A stretch of DNA of 60,000 bases. Source: Polytrichum commune (Eukaryota; Streptophyta; Polytrichopsida; Polytrichales; Polytrichaceae). Positions 33,490 through 46,026 of this stretch are shown here, in pieces. The notes under the pieces were generated by a model that saw only the letters and a program-made list of their open reading frames with translations, did not search any database and had not been told where the DNA came from. The DNA is taken from the NCBI GenBank assembly GCA_950295325.1, contig OX485806.1:54433169-54493168 (forward strand). The letters are read 5' to 3'. How positions within the stretch are numbered: position 1 is the first letter of the stretch; every line of letters starts with the position of its first letter. The position numbers and the translations under genes are program-made.

Positions 33490-36031
33490 AAGGTTATTTG
33501 GGGGGTGCATGTAGACCACTCGGTTGTGGCATTAGCCAATCGAAACTAGTCTCAACCTAAAAAGTATCGAATAACTTTTGGACGTTAAAGGGAGCCTCAT
33601 GACTTGAAATGTGATCGTATAGACTTCTCCCCGGACCTTCATCAAGCAATCATTTACATGTCCAAGGGGGTGACTTGTTTTTGATCCGCCACATTGATAA
33701 TGAAGGATGAAGGGCCAATGAGCTCGAGGCTAAGTTTCTCTAACGTTGAGAGTGACACAATGTCGGTCCCACTACCCCCATCAACCAAGGTGTATGGGAT
33801 TATCTTGTCCATAATCTTGACCCCTCACCTCTATCGATCCTTTGTCCCCTAAGGGGTTCTACGAGTCTAAACTGGCCATCGTTGGGATTTTAGCCTTCCC
33901 AACCTGGGTGGTTTTTTCTTTGAATTTTCCTTAAAGTGGGGGTTACTTGAGTTATTTGTGTTAAAGGAATGTTGGCTTGTAGGCTACAAAGGTTTGACCA
34001 AAGATCGTATTCCATGGTTGGGTTAAAGGCGTGACTAGGCCGAGGTTTTGGTGGGAAGTTAACGGGCATGCCATTGCCCCATGCGTATTTTCTGTCCACG
34101 AATCAAAAAGAGGTATTCCTCCACCTTCGATAATGTTTTTTCTACTAGATCATCATGAGGGGTAGGCCCTAGGGAGGTTGCGGGAGCCTTAGCCTTAAGG
34201 GTTGCGTTCTGCAACAACTCATGGTGTTTTGCAAACTTGGGTGATCCTTCTTATTCACTCGACTTTGCAAAACCTTCACCCATCAGAGTTTGTGACCTCT
34301 TATGGGCCTTAGTGACCACTGTTTGACTTTCCACGGGGGAACCATTACAGACTGTAAAGAATAATTGGCTAGCTCGTGAGAGATGGAGTTGCATTGACTA
34401 TCATTTGGGATTGAATGCAATGGAGCTCAATAACATGTGCTCCCCCCATTGTTATCAATGAACTTTGTGTCTTGGGTTTGTACCCAACCATGGGTTAAGG
34501 GACCTTGGGACATTGGAGGCCCTATGAACCTAGGCTCCATGCAAAATTGATTATTGTGGGCAGGTTCGTTGCAATTATGGCACCAAATGTTGGTGCCGTA
34601 ATTACTTGCCTCCGAGGCCGGCGGAATTGATTGTGCTAAGGGCCTAGACGTGATTGCCATTGTTAGCTACTCCGTGAGGGTCTAGAACGTCTGCATGACA
34701 TTGCTCCTTAATTTTTCGTTGGCCTTCTTAACTCTAAGCTCTATATTTTCCATCATGGCGTGCTTTGGGGGGGCAGGGAGTGTTAAGAGCTCGGTTAGCA
34801 GCCTCGTAGCTTGAGGTCGAGGGGATGTTTGATCGATGATGTATGCATCCGGTTTGGATGGCTCCAACTGAGGAGGTTTACTTTGTTTGAAATGTGGGAC
34901 GTTGTGGGTAGGAAAGCTGGAACTAGCACAATTGTGTAGTTCCACATCCATTCCTTATACTTTTCCACCCCTTTGATCCTCTTAGTATTGAGGATTAAAA
35001 TTGAGAATCTCCTAGATAGTGCCATGTTTGTTAAACCTTTGTATAAAGTAAAACTTGATCGTATGCTTTGTAAGAAGGGTTCCTACGTCTCGAATTACCA
35101 CTTTCCCAAAACACCAAAAATAAGATGTAATCCTTTCGGATGGGCCTTATCGCATGTTTGACAATGCAATGAATGCATTTTGTTGGCCCATCACTAGCCT
35201 AAAGTGTCGGAAAAAGGTTTTCTGCAACGTTCTCAATCCCCAAATGTTTTCGCATCATGAAAGTGATACCACTCATAAGCTACACACTCTAGTGTAGTCA
35301 AAATCTAGAATAGCTTACATGTATCTTCAACCATCAACATTACCTCAATGTATCGTTCGATATGGGCTGGGGGGGGGGGCAGCGTGTTAAAAAATTAAGG
35401 ATATAGGTGCGAACAACCACTATTTTATAGGGGGGTATTACTTTCAATTTTTTTTTTCACATGCTATCATTATGTAAATTTCTACTTTGGGTTAATAGAA
35501 AAATGGCTTGCATTACTTATAATTCCAAATTACTTATAATTCCATACCCTATAGTACTTTAAAGATGTCCAGTGACATTTTTGATACCCTATATTACTCT
35601 TAAGTCCATTTATAATTTTTAGCCCCCATGTTTTTAAAATACCCTATCATTTGTTCGCACGTATATTGCTACTCCGACCCCCCGAGGATATGGGTCGACT
35701 AATCTTCATTCGACTAATCTTCACCAAACTTGGAAAATAACTCGGCATTGCCCTCAGGGCTAATACCTGTGGTATTACGATGGGAGGCCCCCTAGGAACC
35801 ATCATGACATCTTAAGGATTCGCCATGGGCTTGGGTTGTACCATTCTAACCAGATTCTAAGGGGGAAGGGATTTCTCCCTCTTGTCGTTGAGCTCTGATC
35901 TAGACCGTTATCATTTGAGTTTTTTTGGGTTTTGGTCGTTTGTTCTTCGGTTTTTTACCTTGTGTCGCCTCTGATGCAAATATGGTTGGTGTTGTTGGGG
36001 TGTCATACAATCTTTCCCTAGTATTAACCAT
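33490..36031 (-). pseudogene. Ty3/gypsy Gag-protease remnant
   Basis: On the minus strand a start at 36031 reads MVNTRERLYDTPTTPT, the MVNTR opening common in plant gypsy Gag. It continues with a basic stretch (KKPKNKRPKPKK). A CCHC zinc knuckle follows at about 34590-34550 (CHNCNEPAHNNQFC), then a retropepsin-type aspartic protease at about 33830-33660 with TLVDGGSGTDIVSLSTLEKL and IGPSSFIINVADQ. After a frameshift near 33655 it continues VRGEVYTITFQVMRLPL. Gag packages RNA and the protease matures the polyprotein. Many stops interrupt the frames between the conserved parts. No reverse transcriptase or integrase follows downstream before 33000, so the element is truncated as well as decayed. 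Confidence 0.75.
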
Positions 36032-37919
36032 AGCATACGTGGCCCATGGCGTATGACTAACTTCTACAAGGTTAAACTCTTATTTTTTTAGTCTGAACAT
36101 ATAAGTACTCAAGGACATATCATCCGGGCATGGCGAAAATATCCACCTTTCCCAGCATGGTTGCCAATTATGTGGCAATTTTGGGCCACCCCCTTCCAGG
36201 GAAAACCCTGGGAAATAATACAATGTCATTTGTAAATCAATTAAGCAAAGTTGTGGCACTTTTAAGCCACCACCTTTCGAGGGAGCCCAAAAGTGCCACA
36301 CAAGTCTTTTGGTAAGGGTGGCTTGCATTTCCAAGTACCCAAGCCAAACCCAATTGGTATAAAGTGAGTGCTTAAATTTTTTGAGGGCAATCAAAATTGC
36401 ATTTGTAATACCTCCAAAGATTGGGCCTTAGTTTTTATTATTGTGGATTTAAACTCCACTAATTAATTTCATACCTATTTCTAACCTAGACCTACAACCT
36501 AGTCTAAATGCTAACGCACCAGCCTTAGAACCAAGGGAATCCTAACCTATGAATTGAGATGGCTCTTGTACACACCAATTGGGTATGATTCATACCATCC
36601 CTAGCTCAATGGATAGAATAACAATGATTTGATCTACCATTCAATTTTTTCTTACTTTTTAATTTATTTACATTTAAGTTTCCTAAGCAGGGGGATTTGG
36701 TTTAAGTTCCATCCTTATATAATTGTTTTTTACATAGTTAATATTTTTTACACATCCTACCTTACTACATTCATATATTGGGCATCACCCCTTAGTGGTT
36801 GGTGCACCCTTAGCTCGGAACCTTCTAGGGTTTTGTGTAGGTCCCTTGAAATTTGAATAACAATTCAAACCCTTTGGACTTCAACGGTCCAGAGGATCAA
36901 ACCTAAACCCTACTAAGTTAAGTTAAATTCAACATAATAATGGATTCATAGGTTATTAACCCCACCTTTCCACTTACAACATTCAGAGTGGTCGTGTTGG
37001 TGATTGATCCAACTTCACCACATATTAAATTTTTTTAATAATCAAAATTACTACCATAAAATATATGAAGGGGTCCCGAGAGTCGGATACCCCCTTGGCG
37101 GTCAAGTGGTCAAACTAATTGACCTTATGAGATAGTTAAGTGGGTTTACGAATTCATAGGTTAACCGCGCCCCCTTTAATCCTAAATGAAAGGCTAGGGT
37201 TAGTTAGTTACTTTAATGCTCCTCATTTGGTTGGGTTCAACATAGACTGAGTTGTTACCTCATTGTTTTACTCCACATCCCGGACATTGATCTTGTCTCA
37301 ATTCTTGTAGCTAACTTGGTTGTAAAGCTTAAGTTCATCAATGATTATTATATCATTTTAATGCAATGCAATTTTAGCCTCGCCATAGTGGACATCATTG
37401 GCTTTCTAGAGATCTAAATTTCAGTTCAATCGGATAAGAATCAGTCCTTTAATTTGTTTTTAATGTTTTTTGCCATCCAATTGGCAAGGAGACGAGTGGG
37501 CAAGTGGCCCCTTGCTTCCTTTTTATTCTTCATGTTGATTTTTTCATCTTACGCCAAACACCTCCATTTGTCTTGTGTGTGGTCCACATTAATTAATTAA
37601 TTAATTGTTACTTAGCTGGCCTCTAGTAATTTAATTTTTTAACTAGTTGTTTTTACTAGCTAGCAATTTTTCTTTCAATGCTAGTTTATTTCCTAGCTAG
37701 CAATTATTTATAACTTAGCTAGTTTCTATCATTAGTTAGTTTTTTTTTAACCTAATATTATTCTAACTAGTTTTTTTACCTTTCACGAGTGAAGGCCCAA
37801 AGTCCTAGGTAATTTATCTTTTTGGAGAGGGGGATGCTAAACACTAAATGAACTATTTTTTTCACAATTCCCTATGAATTCTAAATTTTAATACTAAAAT
37901 TATAATAAAGAATGACCCC
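36032..37919. other. Spacer without recognised genes
   Basis: AT-rich from 36600 onward. The region 37590-37790 repeats CTAGCTAGTTT and TTAATTAATTAA words. GCCACCNCCTTCCAGGGA and CTTTTAAGCCACCACCTTTC (36186 and 36258) are a weak local duplication. No gene seen. Confidence 0.4.
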
Positions 37920-38107
37920 GCGGAGTGGTTCACAACCTTACCCTTGTGACTCCTAGTTTTTGTGGATGGAAAGCATTCTTAATGGTCAAGGCCTTTACCC
38001 ACACTAAGATCACTTGGGCCTTCTCATCTATAGCGCCACAAGTCGATAGTTTCAATTTTGAGCCCATGATGTTGTGGGCACTATTGATGAAGAGGTGGAC
38101 GATAATC
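37920..38107 (+). repeat. Degenerate LTR-A 3' fragment
   Basis: It keeps CCTTACCCTTGTGACTCCTAG, ACCCACACTAAGATCACTTGG, CGCCACAAGTC and GAAGAGGTGGACGATA in family-A order, with many transitions. Confidence 0.65.
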
Positions 38108-38467
38108 GACCTCAAATACAATTTAAATTTTCTCACGAAGACAATGATATTCACACCTCAATGCCATAAAAATTCAAACCAAATTGGCAAGGATTTGAGC
38201 TTATCTCCAATCTTTCAACAACCTTTGAATTGCTTTGCACATTGGAAGAAAATATGTTAGGTTCCAATGACGTACTTGAAATGGTGCGTTTAAAAAGGAC
38301 GTCAATGAGACCTTATGTATGGGTTGGAAGGATATCACCTTAAAAAGGATCTATTTTTCTAATCGACATTGTTGCATCCAATCTTCACGGGCAGTTGACA
38401 AGATTAAAAAATACAATTGACTTCTAATTTACAATGAATTTTGGAAAAATAACTATTATTAACAATA

Positions 38468-39175
38468 TGTGAGCCTGAAAAGCTGTAGTCACATGTTATT
38501 TAACCTTAATATGAAGTATCAAGAAGTAAAAAATAATCAAAAGATGTGAACCTCACTCTAAGGATAAGAAGAAAGTCAAAAGTTAAGTGCAAATACCATA
38601 AGGTAGGATGTGTCGGGAGGCGGAGTCTAAAAGGGGAGAAAATGTCAAGAAGACGGGTCAAGCTCATTTTTTCCTTTGGGCGGTCCAAAGATGCCGGGTA
38701 GCACATAAAAGAAGGAGGAATTGGAAGGATCTCGAGAGGTGGGAAAATATAGTCTCAAAAGGCAAGAGAGGGGGAGACGAAGGAAGAGAGCACGGAAGCT
38801 CTACCGCAGTGTGGAATTCTTCTTTTTGGAAAAGTGCCACCCTGGAAAAAACTACGGGACAAAGGGAGTGCTATGCTAGAACGATTTGGAGAGGTGAGAA
38901 ATTAGAGGAGGGAGTGGAAAAACATGGCAGAAGTGCTGCTTCGGAGTGGAGCAACAACAATTGTAGACTTGTTTTTAATGTGGCTAGGGTGGATCTTGGA
39001 AACTTGGGGTGGGAGAGCGCCGAAGGATTGAGAGAATTGCGGCATTGCAGTCGGGAAAGAAGGCAACAAACCAGGTGGCTGCAAGAATGAAGTAGGCGAA
39101 TCAGATCCTTGAAGTGGTTGGTGCGGTAGTGGAGAACTTGGAGGTGCACAAGTTGCAGTTAAATACACACGGAGG
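38468..39175 (+). repeat. LTR-like element, family C, copy 2
   Basis: It begins TGTGAGCCTGAAAAGC. It shares with copy 1 (1368-2542) the blocks TTTAACCTTAA, GTGAACCTCAC, AAGTGCAA and CTCATTTTTTCC, and GATGCCGGGTAGC. Its right end is not clear. A 160-residue open frame (38608-39090) inside it is purine-rich. It is not conserved in copy 1. Confidence 0.5.
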
Positions 39176-40625
39176 AGAGAGGGGGCAACCCGCAACCAAG
39201 CAACAACCAACATGAAATGGTTCCCACAACCAAGGTGTTTTGTGGTCAATTCCTATTGGTTAATCTTATTATGCTCCCGATCTTGATCATTTTTGATGTG
39301 TTGTTCTTGGTTCTTTGTTGGTTGTGTAGATCCACTCTCTCGCCTCGGTTACAACTACCATAGTCAAACATCGCAAGGCAATGAGGGTAACTATATGAGT
39401 GACCGCTAAATGTTTGACACCATAAAATGTTCATTTTATAATAAAGTGTGCCCTTTCTTCAAACATCTGGCATGAAAACGCTTATATGTTCCACGCCGAT
39501 GACCTTGACGGTCCATTTTGCAAATTTGTGTCCACCTCTACATAGGTCAGTAAGTACTTGAATAAAGTATCAGTTGCCCCGAAGGATTATGCAACTTAAT
39601 AATAGCAAGGATGAATTCCGAAAGCCAAAGAAAGGAGATGGCAACAACTGTAGAGATTAGAAATAGCTCCGACTCAAGCAAGTCGTGTGGTCGTATGAAG
39701 CGGTTGTGATTGCAATATGTGAGTTTGTCATGGGTGCAAATGTTTGGGTGGTAATGAAATGGTGAGTGGAGTCTGTATTAGGAGTAACTTTAGCTTGCCT
39801 TGGTCTTATAACCAATGAGCTTTGCATAATCAATGGAATAGTTGATTACCATATCAATCTATGGGAGCAATCAATACAAAAGTCAATTTGCATGTCGACT
39901 ACTAGTTGCAATCAAAATCATGGTTGATTGCTATATTGACTGCAAAATCAACTAACAAGTACCAAAAAAAATTCTAATTGTTGGCTTTCATAAGAAGTTT
40001 GGCATGGAGTTGAATATGATTATGGTATCAATGGATGCGGAGGAATTAAAAAAAAACCCCATTTCATGAATATTTGGCATTTCCACCAACTTTAATTGAC
40101 CTTGATTGTTTTTAGGCATTTGTTATAAGTTGGAAAATGTAGTGGATTTTGATGTCCTTAGTATGTGCCTAAGAAATAGACTTCAAAGTTTAAAAATAGG
40201 AAATGAGAATTTTGCAAATAAAACTTAATGTATAAGAAGATTTTTATTGTTGTCCATTTGGGTTATATAAACCATCCAAACTGCTGAAGGATAAAGTTAA
40301 AGCTCATGGTCCAGTAAAAAAAACTATTTATTAAGATTTATTAAGATCTATTTGTTAACAAAGTTAAGACAATTAAAAAATACACAAATACCGATACGCC
40401 ATCGACTGGATGAAATGTAAATTAGACATCAACGGTTGACAACGTATGCAGATAGAATGTCAAACGGATGAAAGTGGACGAGATGGAGGTTGTTGGAACT
40501 AAGATGCTAGCGAATAAAAACCATTGGATTTAAAGGTTTAAGAAGCTTATTGGAGAGTTACTTTTGAATGTTGTTGTTTTGCCACTTTTTTTTGGTGGGA
40601 CCAATTTAAGGTTCGTACTGAAGGT
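39176..40625. other. Spacer without recognised genes
   Basis: No domain, RNA or array recognised. It is AT-rich from 39950. Confidence 0.4.
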
Positions 40626-41184
40626 GTCACGGTATGTGGCGTCAGCGGCCACATGTTATCCGTTGGGTTTCATCCATTTACATTTGGATGGATAAATCTT
40701 AGATGTGGAGACGGAGGCTCCTAAGTGAGGAGCCTCCTCCTTGGCTTGGAATTCTTGCCAAGTCAAGTCTTGTGAGTGAGTGTGTGGAGAGAGCTTGTGT
40801 GAGGTGAAGATTGCATGTTTTTGTAGTAAATCTTGAGTTTTTCTCCCACTACTTACACTCTTGGATTCTCTCATGGTAGAATGAGAAATAATTTGACTTA
40901 TGGTATACATTTGAAGAGAGATTTAGAGCTCTTACAAGGGTTTGACTCTCCTTCTTCTCATTTGGCAATAATGTTTTATTCTTATTTTTTTATTCTTCAT
41001 TCTTGAAATATAACACGCAAGGGAAGGCGTGAGGATAAGGAGTGACAAAGTTGCGGAGTGTTGGATTGAGAACACTGCGGATTTGTAGAGCAACATGAAA
41101 AAAAATGTTTGCTGGTGAATGCCACATCAAGGTGAATTCTGGTGATGAATTATTGAATTATCTACGGAAGTCCTTGTCATTTGT
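40626..41184 (+). repeat. LTR-like repeat, family D, copy 2
   Basis: It starts TGTCACGGTATGTGGCG and ends GTCCTTGTCA. The order of blocks is the same as at 21239-21799, including TTGAAGAGAGATTTAGAGCT and GCGGATTTGTAGAGCAACA / GCGGATTACCGGAGCAACA. Target duplication not seen. Confidence 0.55.
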
Positions 41185-41355
41185 TCACTTGCAAGTTTGA
41201 ATTCATATCATTGAGCTTGTGAAGAACATTTTTTATTCCGATTCAAGTTCAATTTCATTCAAAATAATTTTAAAAAAATGAGAGAAGAAGAAAGGCGGTG
41301 TGGCCCTTGGGAGCTCATGTTTTTTGGCAGTGAGTCGTCCGGTGGCACAACGCAG

Positions 41356-41433
41356 CCCCCCCCCCCTCTTTCTCCCTTTCTCCCCCCTCCTTCCTTTCCC
41401 TTTTCTTCCTCCCCCTACCTCCTTTCCCCTCCT
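41356..41433 (+). repeat. Polypyrimidine tract
   Basis: From 41356 to 41416 every base is C or T. One A interrupts before another pyrimidine run to 41433. It is followed by a cluster of CCTAGG/CTAG palindromes (41434-41524). Mirror-like polypyrimidine DNA of this length can adopt triplex structure. Confidence 0.85.
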
Positions 41434-41577
41434 ATCCTAGGCCTACCCCCCTCTAGGACCTAAATCCCATTGCCTAGGACCCCTAGCATAACCCCTTAGC
41501 CTAGCCCACCCCCTAGGCTAGCTCCCCCAACTCACCAATTGATCTCCCCCCTGGGCTTTGCAGCAGCCCTTCCCCCT

Positions 41578-41601
41578 TATATATATATATATATATATAT
41601 G
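41578..41601. repeat. (TA)n microsatellite
   Basis: About eleven TA dinucleotides. A shorter one lies at about 56269-56281. Confidence 0.9.
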
Positions 41602-41604
41602 TTG

Positions 41605-42921
41605 AGTGCAATTCTTAGATTTATGAAACAAACTTTTGCAAAAGATTTTGCCAAGGTTACTTTCATAAATCAAGAACAAAGGTTGGGGGTGTTCCACCAA
41701 ATTTTAGCAAAAATATTTGCTAAAGATTTTCATTAATAAAAAAATAAAACTAGGGGTTTGGGACAATCCAATGCAGTCATTCCAAAGCACCTTATGAGCA
41801 ATTAAGGTATTTGTGTTTCGGAGAAGGTGGAGCATTCAGAAACACACGGTGGACGTGGAATTGAGGCAAACTTGCGGGTGGCTTATTCTTCCTCCACACC
41901 GAGTTCGACGAGGTATTTGGTATAAGAAGGTATTTTGTTTTCCTTTTGGTTAAAAGAAACATAACGGGGAGGCATTTGAGCAACTACATACTTCAATTCT
42001 TAAGAGGCAAGTTAGGGCATTATAATTCATATAGGGCTATGTGCATGGGATTGTCGAAGGATTAGAAGAAATCATCATTTGATTTAACAATATCATTGTT
42101 AAGGGTGAATTGTATTTAGTAACACAGTTTCGGGGAGTTCTAGGAGGAAATGGTTTTTATGTTGTAGTGGGTATGAGAGATGTGCTTATGTGCCAATTAT
42201 TTTTCACGGCAACAGAGGTATCTCACACTTGACCACCAATCGGAAGCGACTACTAGTTGTGCGCTGTTTATTTGAATTTTTTCTTAATTGTTGTTTGGGA
42301 AAGAGGATCTAGTGCTGCATTTGCATTGTTTTTCGTATTTTATTATGGTACATTTTCCCATGATGGGTTGTATTACTAAACGTTGCTAGTATTGCCTCAT
42401 TTTGTATTTTACTAGGTTGTGAAAGGATATCGTGGTGGTGAGGTCGGAGTAATGACCGACACGACCATTGTGTGTGCACCAAGTGGGCGGTGTTTATAGT
42501 CTGTTATAATGAAGCTAGATAAATGACCAAAAAACCATGAGGTTGGTGGAGGTTGTAGATGCAAGTTGCCTTCCAAATTTTGATATTTTACCTTGGTTTA
42601 ATATTAGTTTAAGTTATTGGCTTCAATGACTGAATCCATTGTGGGTTTATGGTTACCATTGGAAGCCAATATTATCGTTGTCCATCTCCAAGGGCATCGG
42701 AAGGTCGATCCTCCTCCCTCTCGAACATGGAACCAATGGTAGCACTCGACGAGGTTTTTTAACCTACTTCGGTGTGGGGGACTACCACTCGACCACACGA
42801 TCTTTAGGTAGGTGATGATATGAAAAAGAAGACGTGATGAATAATCCTAGAATTGTTTTCCGGTCGAATAGGGACCTTGTCCCTGCAAGATTGGAAAATT
42901 CAGTTTAGGACCTGAATGTGG
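41605..42921. other. Spacer upstream of the methyltransferase remnant
   Basis: No protein domain recognised. If the methyltransferase belonged to a retroelement, its 5' LTR and leader should lie here, but no TG...CA element or primer-binding site could be identified. Confidence 0.35.
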
Positions 42922-44897
42922 GAGAAAGATCAACACAATATCAATTTTAATAAATAATATGCGTTCGAGCTTCTGGCCCAACATTTGGAGAACGAGGCGC
43001 TTCAAACTTACGAGCAATGAAGGGATGCTCATTGGATGGAGTTTTTCCAGGTGAAGCGGTACTGAGAGACGCAAATGGAATTTATTTTCGCATTGAAAGA
43101 AAACGCAACTTCGAGTTCATTGGCCGCTCCTATGGGGAAGACAGAGCATGCAGAGGGCATCTTTGTGGTGGATGTGGAGGGGAAGGTTTCCGCATCCACA
43201 TCTGTGAGTACGTCGAGCCCGGTCTTTCCATTATCTAGAGACACCCAGGCTATCCAGAGAGCATTAGCTCCTTTAAGGGCTCCGCCTGATTTTGATCATT
43301 TGCAAAAATTCCAGCTTCATTTGGAGGAGGAATATGAAAACATCCATCGGGATCAAATGCAACGGATCCAAGACTTCAGGCGGGAAAAATATGACACACC
43401 TCACACCAAATACACGAGGTTGGTAAGATTTGTCACGGAATCAGGAGGTATTTTCAGGAGGTATCAACGGGAGATGACACCTAAAAGCGCATTGGTACGC
43501 CATCCCAAGGATCCTCTTCCTCCTTGGCGCGATTCTGCCGAGCTATCCCGGTGGTGTGAGGCCATTATCTTTTCTCTTGGTTCTACGACACTGGTCATAC
43601 CACATAACCCATCGGCATTGGCACACCCCATTTTGTGGCGCTCGCCAGCCAAGGGGATTACTTTGTTGGAAGTGTTTGGAGGCATTTGAACAGGATTGGC
43701 GACCGTGTTGGAGGTTGGCCTCACAGTTCGAGAGTATGTTTGTATGGATGATAGTCAGATGTCCACCCATGTAACTCGTCACCATTTCCATCAATTGATG
43801 GTGTTGTATCTAAAGCAGTTGGATCCAATTTCCATTTGTGAGTGTTTTGTATATTTCCCTCATGATGTTACACTTATTAATGAGGCAAACCTACAATAGT
43901 TGGGTCCGATGGATATGGTGATTGCAGGACTCCCATGCCAAGGCCACTCACATGCTGGAGCAAGCCGAGGTCTAGAGGATCTCAGATCTAATCTTTTTTG
44001 GGACCTCATCCAATTCATGCAGTGGTGGTTCTCCCACCAACCTTTTCCTCCGAGATATATCTTTGAGAATGTACCTTTGTTGGGAGACTCTCGGGACAAG
44101 GTGTTGGAAGGCTGACATTATGTTTGTCAACACCTTGGAGATCCCATCTTTGTGGATACCACGAGCCTTGGTTCTTATTCCCACCGACCTCGGTGGATTT
44201 GGACCAACCTCACATCGTTATCCACTTTAGCTGCAGCATTTTTTGTAGTGCCCTCCACCTTTTGATAAAAAACTGGATGATATTTTGGATCCAAACTGGA
44301 TCTTTTTTTTGGTTGTTCGATATAATTTACCCCGTTCGCATTAGTTAACAAAGTGGGGGCACCATGGAGGGTTTTCCCCACCTTTATGATTTTCCCACAG
44401 TCATTTGCATTTTGCGATAGGGGACATGGCATGGTGTGGAATAATCACACCAAAACCCAACCGAATCATTGGTTGACAAACGGGAATGTGCCATAGGATT
44501 CTGCACGGGCACCACAATAACTCCTGGCCTTTAAGGGCCAATGACGCTTCGTGTTGGGCCAAGCCATGGATCTTAATACCATGGTGGTTTATGCCTTGCA
44601 TTTCAATGGCATTATGGTGACCAATTGTTGTCTATGGGGGTAGAGGATTATGGTCAAGGGGCACATCGGTCCACATCCATGGAGGAGGGAATTGAGGTCA
44701 TGGTTGGAGAAGCCGAGCAAATCTCTTTATTTTAGTAGCAGGTAATGGAGGAGCTTCGAGCTCAACGGGTTTATACTATTTTGGCTTCTTTGCCTCCAGT
44801 GATGGCTGCATTTTCACATATTGTTGGTGATGAAGAGAGGCTAGATTCTATTGGTGGTGTTGAGGTTGGGAGAATGGTTAATGTCTCCTCCACTTAA
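42922..44897 (+). pseudogene. Gag-like segment fused to a cytosine-5 DNA methyltransferase, decayed
   Basis: One plus-strand reading phase can be followed from about 42922 to 44263 with scattered stops, then with frame changes to TAA at 44895-44897. That is roughly 650 residues. The first part (FELLAQHLENEALQTYEQ, then RDAHWMEFFQV) looks like a gypsy Gag helix region. A linker rich in Ser/Thr/Val and a charged helix (HLEEEYENIHRDQMQRIQ) follow. The methyltransferase domain then shows motif I (LEVFGGI-stop-TGL at 43666-43698), motif IV with the catalytic cysteine (GLPCQGHS, Cys codon 43936-43938), motif VI (FENV, 44062-44073), motif VIII (SHRPR, 44179-44193), a late RECAIGF (44481-44501) and motif X (RFVLGQAMD, 44545-44571). 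This order is canonical, not the rearranged order of plant DRM enzymes. Stops at 43687 (TGA), 43897 (TAG), 44113 (TGA) and 44542 (TGA), and at least two frameshifts, make this copy dead. Family role: transfer of a methyl group from S-adenosylmethionine to cytosine C5. Confidence 0.85.
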
Positions 44898-44933
44898 TAA
44901 TATTTGTAATCTATGTCAGGGGAAACTTAGTAG

Positions 44934-44970
44934 TGTGAGCGTAGAGCAGAGAGCGGTGATTGGGGAGCGA
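44934..44970 (+). repeat. GAGCGG array just past the methyltransferase
   Basis: It reads GTGTGAGCGTAGAGCAGAGA, then GCGGTGATTGGGGAGCG, starting 37 bp after the methyltransferase stop. CCTATTTCCGTGGA follows at about 45006, as in the copy at 16351. Confidence 0.6.
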
Positions 44971-46026
44971 AAAATTTAGATTTTCTTGGGTTATTTTAGG
45001 AGAAGCGGTGCCTATTTCCGTGGATTTAGAGGTAGTTTGAATTCAATTTGTTGGAAAAGCACCCCATTTTTGTGGACATAATAACCCAAAATTGTTTGAG
45101 AAACCAACGGATCCTATAGGCGTGGAAAATTGTGTTTGTTATCAAACATCTTATAGTCTAGGTTTCAAATGTTTCATATTAAATTAGGGTTGACGTCACC
45201 AATTGAAATCAAACATTAACATATGATGAACAACTTAAGTGTACATAAATGATTTCCACAAAGTGATAAATTGCCCCAAGTAGGTAGGGTACTATTTCCA
45301 AGTACAATTAGATATCAATAATTCCCATACACAAAATATTTGATGGCCGAGAAATTGTTCATGAAGTTAGGTGCCAAACTCAAGACTTACAAAAATGTGT
45401 ATTCAGTTCAAGTAGCTATATACAACCATCCTTTACTTTATTTCCATCTACACCCTATCGGCCGGGCATGTCCAATATGGGTAGAATGATTCAAAGATCA
45501 TGCCAAAGAACTCCTCCGCACACCAGCAACTCTCCAATTCATCCCTTAGCTTAGCCAATGAACGCAATGACAAATCCCCCAAGTCGACATAAGAATCCTC
45601 CGCGAAATTTTTGAGCTGACGTGGCGGCTATGAGAGAACCACATCATGTTCATTTGAAATTGTGTGATGAGGTTATGTTTGCGTGGCAAACACACCTTTA
45701 AGTCTACATTGGGACCCATGCCGTATTCATATTGAGCCAAACGAAGAGCATTGTACTCGGCACTTTTATCCACAATATTTTTCCATGATTTGCAACATAG
45801 CCTCAAATCATGGATTAGAGACAAACGACGTTGGGTGTCCAATACCGTCTCCCGGCCCGTATCCACATTTGCGGCACCCACCAATAAGTTGGGAACTAAG
45901 ACTCACAATTGTACATCTAGGTCCAGATGTAGTACGAGTGGCTCCATGATGTGCAATTAGAGCGATCTTCCACAACCTGATGAACAAATGATGAGGTACA
46001 CAAATGAACTAAAAAATTAGGTGAAT
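44971..46026. other. Spacer between the array and the satellite
   Basis: No domain recognised. Minus-strand open frame 45546-45884 (112 residues) and the overlapping plus frames lack family resemblance. Confidence 0.35.

Noticed and set aside
38608-39090. 160-residue plus-strand open frame
   Set aside because: It lies inside the family-C LTR, is purine-rich, has no domain, and is not kept in the other copy at 1368-2542.
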